A DNA stretch of 51,921 nucleotides from Sphingomonas sp. Lineage in GTDB: Bacteria > Pseudomonadota > Alphaproteobacteria > Sphingomonadales > Sphingomonadaceae. Below, one piece after another: positions 15,296 to 24,297 of the stretch (the first letter of the stretch is position 1; every line of letters begins with the position of its first letter). Made by a program: the position numbers and the translations under genes. The DNA is taken from NCBI RefSeq assembly GCF_019749955.1, contig NZ_JAIEPC010000103.1, positions 1 to 51,921 of the forward strand, read 5' to 3'. The notes beneath the pieces were generated by a model that did no database searches, was not told the origin of the DNA, and worked only from the letters and a program-made list of their open reading frames with translations.

Positions 15296-17517
15296 CGCGT
15301 TGCCCTCGTCGTCATTAGCGCCATCACCCGGTCGAAATGTGCCGGCCACAGCGCATCAGCCCCCGGCAACAGACGATATCCGTCGGCACCTGATTTCGTC
15401 CGACCGAACAGCGCATCCATCATGCGCCGCCGCTCGGCCTTGTCGAGTGCCGAAAAGACCCGCCGGAAGAGCGGAAGGTTGCTGGTGAAATCGGCGTCAT
15501 CAAGTGTCATCAGCCAGCCATCGACCGCCGCGCGCAGCGGGCCGTCATGGATCAGCCGTTGTCCGGCACCCTCGAAAAATCCATCAAAGAACCCGGCTGC
15601 ATCGGCGACAGGCGTTCCCGGCGACAACATGCGGACAAGCAGATGGGCGGCCTCGTCGGCCGTCAGCAGATCGGCGGCATAAAGGAGCCGCGCCGCAACA
15701 CCGGCAATGACACGTGTCGTTTGCGGGTGGTCGAGCACGTGGCGCAAGGCCTGATGCCAGGCCTCAGTCGTATCCGTGTCCAGCGCGGCAAGCTGAATGG
15801 CACCGTTCGCGCCCAGAATGTCGCCTCGGACGGCGGCGGTTGCCTCGGCATCGAGGGCACGGACGGCATAGGGGAGCGCGAGCGCGGCCTGAACGATGAT
15901 ACGCGGCATCAACGCCGCAAGATGCTGAGCGGCTCCGGCCCGCGCTTCACCATAGCGCACCACATCGGCCATCGGCGGCAGGGCGCGCAACAACGCCTGC
16001 GCCTCGCTGGTCAGCGCGGCCTTTTGTTCGAGCGCGTCGATGCCGAAGTCGATCGCGACCGGCAGATCGGCCACCATGGCGCTGCGCACCAGCCCAGCAA
16101 GCGTGCCAAGATCGGGCTCGGCGCGCATCGCCTCCATGATCCGGCCCGAAGCGGCTTCCGCGATGGTCGAGCCGTATACCAGATGCTCGACCAGCCGCAC
16201 GGCGAACTCGGGCTCCCAGCACAGCAGCCAGTTTTCCCGGAATGTGCCGCGGCTGCGCCCGACATCGGTCGAGCGTCCCCAGGGAACATCGAGCGCAGCC
16301 AAGCGGTGGAGCAAGGTGGAGCGGGCAAGGCCGCTGTCACTGCGCAGATCGACGGCGAGTTCGCGTTCGAGGGATTCGGGTTTCAGGCGAGTTGCTTTTT
16401 GCTGGCGCTGTAAATCCTCCAGCAGCGGTGCGAGTGGCGTCGCCGCCGGGATCGCGCCGACGCCCGATCCAATCAGCAGATCTGCAGCAATCTCGTTCCA
16501 AAGCGCCCGTTCGCCAAAGCACATGCAGGCGATCGCTGCATCACGCAGCTCCTCAAAACCCGCCGCCGGTCGTTCGCGCAAAGCGGCCAGCGCCGTGCCA
16601 AGCCTTTGCGTCTCGATGACCGAGGCGGTCGACACAGAGTGTCCCTTGTCGCGCATCAGCCGCGCGATCTGCGCCAGCCAGACCGTTTCCCCCACCGCCG
16701 TGCCGTGCGTGTCCCACACATGCTGGCACCAGCCCGGCGCCACCACGCCGGCGCCATAGCCACTGTCACGGGCCAAACGCGGTGTCGTCCACGGTGCCCA
16801 AGTCGCCTTGATGCGGGTTTTGTTGCGTCCCTTAAGAAGCTCGCGGTCGGCGGTCGCACTGTGTTTCGCGACGAGGGCAGGGACATGCCACGCGCCGCAC
16901 ACGACCGCGACCGGGCCTATGCTATCCTTAGCCGCCTTGGCGATTTCGAGCCGCATATGTGCTTCGCGCGCGGCCTCGTAAGGCGACAGCCGCTTCGTTT
17001 CGGCACGCAGCGCCGTCATGGCGTCGGTAACAGCGGCAAAGACGGGCTCAGTCGACGAATTCTCCTCGATCACGTCCCGCCACCAAGACTCGCCGTCGTC
17101 ATAGCCCGCTGCTTGCGCGAGCGCACCGATCGGGTCGTGCGCGATCGGGTCGTCGACCGCTGCATGGGCGTCGCTGAGCGAACTCTCTTCTTCGGGCGAT
17201 AGCCGGTCAGCGGCGGGCAGATCGATGAGGCGCGCCGCGATCCCATGCCGCACGGCCCAGATCACTGCCTGATATTCGGGCGAATACTCTGCGAAGGGAA
17301 AGAATGACGCCGTCGCGGGCGCGTCTTCTGCATAGGTCAGCAAGGCAACCGGCAGCACCATGTCGGGCGCCGCCAGCATCGGCAGCAGATCGGACGCATC
17401 GACCGGCCCTTCGATCAGCACACAGCGCGGCTGGAGCGCATCCAGCGCCTCGACCAACCGCCGCGCCGAGCCGGGGCCATGATGGCGAATGCCGAAATAG
17501 GAGACGTCAGCCGCCAC
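15292..17517 (-). CDS. DUF5682 protein (YehM-like) of the MoxR/VWA operon
   Basis: A 741-aa soluble protein of unknown function, close in length to E. coli YehM. The N-terminal 250 residues (FGIRHHGPGSARRLVEAL, VLIEGP, VVCGAWHVPAL) recall the TraB/PrgY-type fold, with conserved His and Glu that could form an active site. The remainder is helical, repeat-like and Ala/Leu-rich. There are no membrane segments. It starts 9 bp after the ATPase gene and overlaps the VWA gene by 4 bases, so the three are probably made together. It is the largest partner and could be the effector or substrate-binding component; that role is inference. Confidence 0.82.
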   Translation of the reverse strand: MAADVSYFGIRHHGPGSARRLVEALDALQPRCVLIEGPVDASDLLPMLAAPDMVLPVALLTYAEDAPATASFFPFAEYSPEYQAVIWAVRHGIAARLIDLPAADRLSPEEESSLSDAHAAVDDPIAHDPIGALAQAAGYDDGESWWRDVIEENSSTEPVFAAVTDAMTALRAETKRLSPYEAAREAHMRLEIAKAAKDSIGPVAVVCGAWHVPALVAKHSATADRELLKGRNKTRIKATWAPWTTPRLARDSGYGAGVVAPGWCQHVWDTHGTAVGETVWLAQIARLMRDKGHSVSTASVIETQRLGTALAALRERPAAGFEELRDAAIACMCFGERALWNEIAADLLIGSGVGAIPAATPLAPLLEDLQRQQKATRLKPESLERELAVDLRSDSGLARSTLLHRLAALDVPWGRSTDVGRSRGTFRENWLLCWEPEFAVRLVEHLVYGSTIAEAASGRIMEAMRAEPDLGTLAGLVRSAMVADLPVAIDFGIDALEQKAALTSEAQALLRALPPMADVVRYGEARAGAAQHLAALMPRIIVQAALALPYAVRALDAEATAAVRGDILGANGAIQLAALDTDTTEAWHQALRHVLDHPQTTRVIAGVAARLLYAADLLTADEAAHLLVRMLSPGTPVADAAGFFDGFFEGAGQRLIHDGPLRAAVDGWLMTLDDADFTSNLPLFRRVFSALDKAERRRMMDALFGRTKSGADGYRLLPGADALWPAHFDRVMALMTTRATR

Positions 17518-17526
17518 GCGCGCTTC

Positions 17527-18606
17527 CTAAAGCTGATCGGTCAGCGCAGCGTAATAATCCTCGAACCCGCGCCGTTTCTTGAGCACGGTTTCAAGATATT
17601 CGCCGAGCACGATCCGGTCCTGCACCGGGTCCTTGACCACCGCACCGATCATGTTGCTGGCCAGTGTCGCGGGCGTGAGGCGGCCATCGTTGAAGAATGT
17701 CGCCTGGCTGATTCCGCCGACCATCACCGCAATCGCTTCGGCGGAGGATAGCCCGCCCGATGGCGTCTTCAGCGCCACCTTCCCGTCTTCGGTCTGGCCC
17801 GAGCGCAATTCGCGGAAGATGGCAACCACACGGGCGATTTCTTCGGCGACGTTCTTGGGTGCCGGCAAGTCGAGGCTCAGCGCCATTTCGCCGACCCGCT
17901 TGGTGACGATGGCGACTTCCTCGCGCGCGCTTGTCGGCAGTGGCAGGACCACAACGTTGAAGCGTCGCTTGAGTGCCGACGACAGTTCGTTGACGCCCTT
18001 GTCGCGGTTGTTGGCGGTCGCGATGATGTTGAAGCCGCGTTTGGCATAGACCGAAGTGTTGAGCTCGGGGATCGGCATCATTTTTTCGGAAAGCACCGTG
18101 ATCAGCGTATCCTGCACGTCGCTGCCCATGCGGGTCAGTTCTTCGAACCTGCACAGTTTCCCGCCCTCCATCGCGCGCAGCAGCGGCGTGGCGACCAGCG
18201 CCTCGCGGCTGGGTCCATGCGCGAGCAGCTGGGCGTAGTTCCAGCCGTAGCGAATCTGGTTCTCGTCGGTCCCGGCAGTGCACTGGATAACGAGCGAGGA
18301 ATTACCGGTGATTGCCGCTGCGAGATGCTCGGACACCCAGGATTTGGCGGTGCCGGGTACGCCGAGCAATAACAGCGCCCGGTCGGTGGCCAGCGTCGAC
18401 ACGGCTGTTTCCATCAACCGCCCGTCGCCGACATATTTGGCCGAGATTGCGCTGCCGTCTCCGGCTTTGCCGCCCATCAGATAGGTGACGACGGCGCGGG
18501 GCGTGAGCACCCATCCGGCGGGGCGATTGCCGGCATCGTCCTTGGAGAGCGCGGCCAGTTCGCTCGCGTAGTTTTCCTCGGCTGACTGCCTTAGCTTGTC
18601 GCTCAT
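17527..18606 (-). CDS. MoxR-family AAA+ ATPase (YehL class)
   Basis: A 359-aa AAA+ ATPase. Walker A is GVPGTAKS (82-89) and the Walker B region is KLCRFEELTRM (150-160), with Glu-Glu where many MoxR proteins have Asp-Glu. Sensor 1 is ATANN (196-200) and the arginine-finger region is SSALKRRF (209-216). MoxR ATPases remodel or insert cofactors into partner proteins together with a VWA protein. It overlaps the DUF5691 gene by 4 bases (ATGA). The YehL subfamily assignment rests on the partners (SWIM, DUF5682, VWA) as well as on the sequence. Confidence 0.92.
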   Translation of the reverse strand: MSDKLRQSAEENYASELAALSKDDAGNRPAGWVLTPRAVVTYLMGGKAGDGSAISAKYVGDGRLMETAVSTLATDRALLLLGVPGTAKSWVSEHLAAAITGNSSLVIQCTAGTDENQIRYGWNYAQLLAHGPSREALVATPLLRAMEGGKLCRFEELTRMGSDVQDTLITVLSEKMMPIPELNTSVYAKRGFNIIATANNRDKGVNELSSALKRRFNVVVLPLPTSAREEVAIVTKRVGEMALSLDLPAPKNVAEEIARVVAIFRELRSGQTEDGKVALKTPSGGLSSAEAIAVMVGGISQATFFNDGRLTPATLASNMIGAVVKDPVQDRIVLGEYLETVLKKRRGFEDYYAALTDQL

Positions 18607-19991
18607 GCGGTGGCTCCTGTCGGGTTGAGGCTGGCATTCAGCCGAAGAAGATCGAGGCCGGGATCGGCCGGATTAAGGCCTGCGCGCGTCAGTCGGTCGA
18701 GCGCGGCCTGAGCGGCGGCTTGGGAAGCGATCAGGCCGAGCGCGTGAGTCTCGGCCGTGATGTCCGATCCTGCGACGAACGCCGCGACAAGCGCGGACCC
18801 CGCATGGGTCTCGATCAGCCCGTTGATGTCGGCCCCGGCATCAATGAACAGGCGCGCGTGACTGAACAGGGCGTGGTTCGATCGAAGGATCAGCTTGGCG
18901 ACGCTCATCCGCTGGTCCGCGTCAAGGCGATCGCGCAGGCGTTGCAGTGCCATAAGATCAAGCGTCGAACCACTGGTCAGTCGCGCAAGCATCTCTGCGA
19001 TAACGGCGTCGCTGGCCGACTGCACCGCCATCGCCTGAAGTTCCGCATCGACTTGCGGATCGTCGCCAAACGGCCATGCTGCGACCAGGTCGTCGGTGCC
19101 CAGCCTCCTTGCGAACGAGGCGTAATCGACGCGATTGAACAATTCCTGCCGTCGCGTGCGTTGCGCGGGAGTCTTGATCGGGTTGGGTAAAACGACCCGC
19201 GTGCGCCGCAGCAGTCCCTTCGCCTCGACCCTGAAAAATCCCACCAGCTCGCTGGCTTCGGCGGTGTCGCTCACGCCGTGACCGAGCCGCGCGAGCAGCC
19301 TTGCGGCGCACGCCTTGATCTTCGGCGCGCGATCACTGGCGAGGCCTTCAAGATAGGGGATGTCGGCAGCGGACAGGCCCGTCGCCAGCATCGCGATCAG
19401 CCGCAGCCGGACATCGGCACCTTCGCTTGCCGCTTTGATTACCAGCAACGCCCGTGCCGAATCAGGATCGGTGCGGCGCAGCGCCGCAAAGGCAATGCCC
19501 CGAGCCGCAGGCGCGAAGTCCGACCAAGTCGCTTCGGACAGGACTGCATCGGCATTGGTGCGCGCCGACGATCCGGCGACCCAGTCCTGCAACGGCGCAT
19601 AGACAGCGGGCAGATCGTCGTCGCTTCGCCCTGGAATCCAGTCGGCGGGATGCATCGTGTGGCCGCGTGCGGCGAGCAGGTGCATGAACGCACTTTGGTT
19701 GCCGCCTGGCTGCAACGCCTTCAGGCAGCGGCGCGTAATCGCGCGCAGTTGATCGGGCACTGGCGGCATCGCCAGCACCGGCAAATCAGGGAGCGTGTGC
19801 AGGGTGCCCGGCGGTGCAGGCAGGGCAAAAACGCCAAGGAACTGGCCAGCCACGGCCAGCAATCGCAATTCGGCCTCGTCGCCGCTGAGGGCCTCCTTCC
19901 ACGCCATCGGCGCATCGGCGACCGCACTGCCGCCGATCGTCCAGCGCGTCAGCACGGGACCCAGCGAGTCGAAGATCGCTTCAGCCGACAC
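18603..19991 (-). CDS. DUF5691-family protein of the MoxR/VWA operon
   Basis: A 462-aa soluble, Ala/Leu-rich, mainly helical protein with HEAT-like repeats in the middle (for example ADIPYLEGLASDRAPKIKAC). It lies in the position occupied by DUF5691 proteins in SWIM-MoxR-VWA operons. No catalytic motif is visible. It overlaps the SWIM gene by 11 bases and the ATPase gene by 4, which implies coupled translation. Its function is unknown; it is probably a scaffold in the complex. Confidence 0.72.
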   Translation of the reverse strand: MSAEAIFDSLGPVLTRWTIGGSAVADAPMAWKEALSGDEAELRLLAVAGQFLGVFALPAPPGTLHTLPDLPVLAMPPVPDQLRAITRRCLKALQPGGNQSAFMHLLAARGHTMHPADWIPGRSDDDLPAVYAPLQDWVAGSSARTNADAVLSEATWSDFAPAARGIAFAALRRTDPDSARALLVIKAASEGADVRLRLIAMLATGLSAADIPYLEGLASDRAPKIKACAARLLARLGHGVSDTAEASELVGFFRVEAKGLLRRTRVVLPNPIKTPAQRTRRQELFNRVDYASFARRLGTDDLVAAWPFGDDPQVDAELQAMAVQSASDAVIAEMLARLTSGSTLDLMALQRLRDRLDADQRMSVAKLILRSNHALFSHARLFIDAGADINGLIETHAGSALVAAFVAGSDITAETHALGLIASQAAAQAALDRLTRAGLNPADPGLDLLRLNASLNPTGATA

Positions 19992-21369
19992 AGTGGACCG
20001 GGCCCCACCTGGTCTGCGCCGCCAGCAGGCGCAGGCTGCCGTTTGACCAGATGGCGGCCGCGTGCTCCAGATCGGTGGCGCGGATCAGGCCTTCGGGCAA
20101 GTCGGTGACCGGAAACGCAAGGTCGCTCGCCGCCGCGCGCCACCATCCTTGCGCGCCATCGTCGACCGCAATCCGTCCCGACGGGAGAACGACCGGCAAA
20201 TCCGAAAGCCACGGTTCGCGCTGCAACCCCGCCGAAATGGCGTCGGTGACCGCGTCGGTCGTGGCGCACCAAGGCTTCCGCGCTTCTGTCGCCAGCCGAT
20301 CGCACCGGCGAGCGAGCAGTGCCCGCAAGGGTCGTTGCCCCGCGTAAAAGGCGAGCTCGCCTTCGAACTGCTCGCCTGTCGTGAACGCCGAACCGCGTTT
20401 GCCCGCACTCGCCGGAAAATAATCGACCAGCATCGCAAAGCGCGGTCCCTCGTCCGTGAGGTTGAGCAGCCAAGTCGTCAGCGAGACCAGGCCATCGCGC
20501 CGGGTTTCGATGCGTTCGCCGACGACTTCCCAAAATGCTGTGACCCGCAATGTGGCTGCATTTTCGAGCACCTGCTCGCGGGTTTCGGCTGTGGCGACGG
20601 CGCGCGCGATTTCAGGATCGTCCGGCGCCGCACGCCAGGCGCGCGACAGCAAGACCAGCTTGGCCAGTTCGGCGACAGCACCACGCACCCGGTCTCCCGC
20701 GGGCAGTGCCAGGACGCGCGATGGCAGTTCGTCGATCCGCCCGCCCAGCGTCTGCGCCTTGCCATCGACCATGCGCGCGGCAATCCGGCGGCACCGCGCG
20801 GTCGCGTCATCGAGAAACCCGAAAAGACCAAGGCGAAGCTGATCACCGATCCATTGATCGAGCGCATCCAGCGCATCGACAATGGCGGCGCGCGTTTCGC
20901 GGGCGCGCTTGTCGGTCGCAGACTGGCGGCGGGCTACTGCCTTCGGGTCGTCAGGCTGCTCTGGGTCGACCGCCAGGGCCGCGCGCATATCTTTCGTTGC
21001 GACCGGGGCCGCAGCGCCCGGTGCTGCTGACGTCCCTTTTCGGCGTCGGCCAAGCCATTCGCTGACCCAATCGGGCGTCTCCGAAGCACCGAACACCATC
21101 GTGCCGTCAACATGCATCCACAGCATTGCCAGGACATGCTTGCACGGGAACTTGCGCGATGGGCAGGTGCATTTGCTGCCGAGATCGCTGAGATCAGCCA
21201 TCACGCGGTACGGATTGGCTCCCGAACCAGCACAGGCACCCCAGAGCAGCGTACCATCGGTGCTCGTTCCCGTGCCCGACCATTTGCCAGCCTTGGTAAG
21301 CCCTGCCGCCGCCTTCAGCGACGACTGGTCGGGCGCCAGGCTTTCAATGGCCGACAGATCGAGGGTCAC
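19981..21369 (-). CDS. SWIM zinc-finger protein, first gene of the MoxR/VWA operon
   Basis: A 462-aa protein starting at a GTG. It carries a SWIM zinc finger near the N-terminus, CTCPSRKFPCKH, with ligands Cys67, Cys69, Cys76 and His78. SWIM fingers bind DNA or proteins. The rest is helical and without recognisable catalytic residues. E. coli YehQ is the corresponding SWIM protein next to yehL and yehP. As the first gene it may supply target recognition; that is inferred. The 271-bp gap upstream (21370-21640) shows no further gene. Confidence 0.85.
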   Translation of the reverse strand: MTLDLSAIESLAPDQSSLKAAAGLTKAGKWSGTGTSTDGTLLWGACAGSGANPYRVMADLSDLGSKCTCPSRKFPCKHVLAMLWMHVDGTMVFGASETPDWVSEWLGRRRKGTSAAPGAAAPVATKDMRAALAVDPEQPDDPKAVARRQSATDKRARETRAAIVDALDALDQWIGDQLRLGLFGFLDDATARCRRIAARMVDGKAQTLGGRIDELPSRVLALPAGDRVRGAVAELAKLVLLSRAWRAAPDDPEIARAVATAETREQVLENAATLRVTAFWEVVGERIETRRDGLVSLTTWLLNLTDEGPRFAMLVDYFPASAGKRGSAFTTGEQFEGELAFYAGQRPLRALLARRCDRLATEARKPWCATTDAVTDAISAGLQREPWLSDLPVVLPSGRIAVDDGAQGWWRAAASDLAFPVTDLPEGLIRATDLEHAAAIWSNGSLRLLAAQTRWGPVHCVG

Positions 21370-21640
21370 AATGGCTCGCGATTGTTCATTTGCTGCGTCG
21401 CGGAGCGTAACGGCCGGGTATTTAAAAGCAATATCAGTTGGTCCGTCGCCGGACGCATCAGCCGTTGCGGTTTACCCGCTACAGGCCGAATGACCTGCTG
21501 CCGATTTCGAAGCCGCAGCTCGCTCAAATTCGGTCGCCATATGCCCTTGGCGGGGGCGGTGGGCAACGTCGGCGGATGCCAACCGACCCTCACCGGTTAG
21601 CGCAGAGCTTGCCGCTGCGACGCCGACTCCTTATGATCAA

Positions 21641-22510
21641 GTGCGTGATAGCTGCGCCGCATTCCCCGCGTCATCCTGGCCCGTCGTGATCGCGCCGGGC
21701 GGTTTTGATGCTGCGATCCGGCTTGTTTGCTTTGGTGCCGTGCTTGCTTTGATGGCGGCGCTCGAATGGGCGCTGCCCCGCCGGACGCGGGTGTTGCGAC
21801 GCTGGCAGCGCTGGCCAAACAACGTCGCGTTGGTCGGCATCGCTACCGTGGCGGCGCGGTTGATCATTCCCTTTGCAGCGATTGGTGTGGCGGCCACGGC
21901 CGAGGCGCAGGGCTGGGGGCTTTTGAACCAGGTCGCGCTGCCGGACTGGGTGGAAGTTGCCGCCGCAGTGATGCTGCTTGATCTGGTGATCTATGGTCAG
22001 CATGTCGCTTTCCACGCCCAGCCATATTTGTGGCGGATCCACCGGACGCACCACAGCGATCCCGATATCGACGTGACAACCGCGTTGCGCTTTCACCCGG
22101 TCGAAATCATGCTGTCGCTGCTCGTCAAACTCGTCGCCGTCGGGGTGATCGGCGCGTCGCCGCTGGCGGTGCTGATCTTCGAAGTCTTGCTGAATGCGAC
22201 CGCGATGTTCAACCATGCGAACATTGCCTTGCCGCTGCCGGTCGACGCAGTGGTGCGGCGCTTCCTGGTGACGCCCGACATGCACCGGGTCCATCATTCG
22301 ATCGATGCCCGTGAAACCAATAGCAATTACGGGTTCAACCTGCCGTGGTGGGATCGGCTGTTCGGCACCTATCGCGCGCAACCGGCAGCGGGCCATCAGG
22401 GCATGACGATCGGGCTTTCAGAATTTCGCGAAGGTCGCGATCAACGGGTCGACCAATTGCTGCTTCAACCGTTAAGACGAGACGTCATTGAAGGGGCAGA
22501 CCATGAATGA
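21641..22510 (+). CDS. Sterol desaturase / fatty acid hydroxylase superfamily protein
   Basis: A 289-aa integral membrane di-iron oxygenase. The histidine boxes are HVAFH, HRTHH, FNHAN and HRVHH, in the order and spacing of the family, and hydrophobic segments surround them. It probably hydroxylates or desaturates a membrane lipid or carotenoid. The start is taken as the GTG at 21641; a GTG at 21686 is an alternative because the first 15 residues look unlike the family. It overlaps the DUF1499 gene by 8 bases. Confidence 0.85.
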   Translation: MRDSCAAFPASSWPVVIAPGGFDAAIRLVCFGAVLALMAALEWALPRRTRVLRRWQRWPNNVALVGIATVAARLIIPFAAIGVAATAEAQGWGLLNQVALPDWVEVAAAVMLLDLVIYGQHVAFHAQPYLWRIHRTHHSDPDIDVTTALRFHPVEIMLSLLVKLVAVGVIGASPLAVLIFEVLLNATAMFNHANIALPLPVDAVVRRFLVTPDMHRVHHSIDARETNSNYGFNLPWWDRLFGTYRAQPAAGHQGMTIGLSEFREGRDQRVDQLLLQPLRRDVIEGADHE

Positions 22511-23297
22511 ACCACTATCGCCGAACACGCGCACCAAAGGCGCCTCCGGTCTGGCCCGGCTGGCGCTGACCCTGAGTGGCGGCGGCTTGCTGACGGCAAT
22601 CATTGCCGCGACCGGCAGCGGTTCTGGCAGTTTCAGCTTCAAGATCGGGCTGTTGCTGCTGGTGCTTGGTTTTCTGGCGAGCGCTGTCGGTGGTCTGATC
22701 GCGATCGTCGCGTTGGTGCTGGGACGCCGCAGGGACGGGCCGATCAGCCGCATGCCGCTGATCGCGCTGGCGATTGCGCTGGTGTTCGGCGGTTACTTCA
22801 TCGCACAGCTTTCAACCGCGATCAGCGTGCCGCCGATTCATGATGTCGCCACCGATCTTGCCGATGTGCCGCAGTTTACCACGCTGCCGGTGCGCGCGGA
22901 TAACCTCGCCAATATCCCCTCGGGCGGTGACGCCGCGCTTGCCGCGATGCCCCCGGCGGCACGGTGGCAGGCAATTCACCGCAAGGCTTATGGCGATATC
23001 ACGACCCTTCACCTGCCGCTCGATACAGCCAAAGCGATGGACCGGGCGACGCGGCTGGTGCAGTCGCGCGGCTGGGTAATTGCCAAGCTGGATGCGGCAA
23101 CCGGCACGATCGAAGCGACCGACACGTCGCTGTTCTTTCGGTTCAAGGACGATGTGATCGTGCGCATCCGCCCCGATCTATCGCCGGCGGGCGGTGCCAT
23201 CGTCGACATGCGCTCAATCAGCCGGGTCGGCGAGAGCGACATCGGGGTCAACGCCAAGCGTATCCGGGCGTTCCTCGCTGACTTGAAAAAGGGTTGA
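22503..23297 (+). CDS. DUF1499 membrane protein
   Basis: A 264-aa protein with three hydrophobic helices in the first 105 residues, followed by a DUF1499 domain (residues about 130-264) with VQSRGWVIAKLDAATGTIEA, SLFFRFKDDVIVRIRP and the closing SRVGESDIGVNAKRIRAFL. Function is unknown across the family. The ATG at 22503 is chosen because GGGGCAG precedes it; it overlaps the hydroxylase gene. Confidence 0.85.
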   Translation: MNEPLSPNTRTKGASGLARLALTLSGGGLLTAIIAATGSGSGSFSFKIGLLLLVLGFLASAVGGLIAIVALVLGRRRDGPISRMPLIALAIALVFGGYFIAQLSTAISVPPIHDVATDLADVPQFTTLPVRADNLANIPSGGDAALAAMPPAARWQAIHRKAYGDITTLHLPLDTAKAMDRATRLVQSRGWVIAKLDAATGTIEATDTSLFFRFKDDVIVRIRPDLSPAGGAIVDMRSISRVGESDIGVNAKRIRAFLADLKKG

Positions 23298-23376
23298 ACC
23301 CCGGGATCGGTGTAACCTTCGGTGCATCATCGGCGTATCACTCGACAGACACTAATTGCTCTCTGGAGATCGTCTT

Positions 23377-24291
23377 GTGAACACGCCTACGCGCTTTCGC
23401 CGTCGTATTGCCGCACTTGGAGTGACCACGTTGCTAGCGCTTGGGGCGCTGGCGACCACAAGCTTTGCAGAGGTCGTTGCCGACCAGGCACGGCTCGCCC
23501 GGTTTGAGACGTCGAACCCGCAGAGCAATCAGACAATCGAGTATAAGGTGATCGATTCCGCGCTCGACTCATTGGTCATTTCGAGTGGCAGCACGACGGA
23601 AGTGCGGTACGATGCGATCAAGGGCGATGGCGAGCGCATCCTGACGCAGCTCGTTTCGGGGTTTGCCACAGTCGACCCGACGACGCTCAACGCCGACGAA
23701 CAACTCGCTTATTGGCTGAACCTGCGCGCGCTCCTCGTGTTGCGGTCGGCAGCCCAAGCCTTTCCGGCGGCAAAGCCCGATACGCTGCTTGCGCCCGGCA
23801 GCACGTTTTTCACGACCAAAGGCGTCCGGGTTGCCGGGGTCGATCTGTCGATTGCCGATATCGACGCCATTGTCCTGAAGCGCGCGGCGGCCAATCCCAA
23901 TGTCGTCTATGGACTGGTGTTGCCGGTCCGCGAATCACCCGCTTTCCCGCGCAAGGCGTATCGCGGTGCGACCGTGAATGCGTCGCTTGACGCTGCCGCG
24001 CGCGCCTTCATCAACCGGTCGGGCGCGGTCAAGGCCGACGCCGATACCGCGAAGGTACCGCAGTTTTTGATCAGCCACCGCGACCGGCTGGGCGGTGACG
24101 ACACCGCGCTGCTCGCGCATATCCGCGGCCTCGCGGCGCCCAAGCTGGGTGAGCGATTGATCATCGCCAAGCGGCTTTCCGCCGATCCGCGGCTCAACCT
24201 CAACGTGTTTGCCGATCGGAGCTTTGCGGATCGGGTACCGAACGGCGGCTTTAGTGGGGGCGGGGGCGGTGGTAGCGCCGCTGGGTCCTGA
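23377..24291 (+). CDS. DUF547-domain protein, exported
   Basis: A 304-aa protein with an N-terminal signal peptide (RRRIAALGVTTLLALGALAT, cleaved near SFAE) and a DUF547 core (AYWLNLRALLVLRS, FFTTKGVRVAGVDLSIADID, VYGLVLP). It ends in a Gly-rich tail (SGGGGGGSAAGS). The GTG start at 23377 has GGAGA upstream. DUF547 proteins often accompany glycosyltransferases and TVP38-type oxidoreductases; a paralogue lies at 34265-35059. The Cys of the family's CxxGCP segment, present in the paralogue, is not seen here, so activity may differ. Confidence 0.8.
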   Translation: MNTPTRFRRRIAALGVTTLLALGALATTSFAEVVADQARLARFETSNPQSNQTIEYKVIDSALDSLVISSGSTTEVRYDAIKGDGERILTQLVSGFATVDPTTLNADEQLAYWLNLRALLVLRSAAQAFPAAKPDTLLAPGSTFFTTKGVRVAGVDLSIADIDAIVLKRAAANPNVVYGLVLPVRESPAFPRKAYRGATVNASLDAAARAFINRSGAVKADADTAKVPQFLISHRDRLGGDDTALLAHIRGLAAPKLGERLIIAKRLSADPRLNLNVFADRSFADRVPNGGFSGGGGGGSAAGS

Positions 24292-24297
24292 TCGCGG

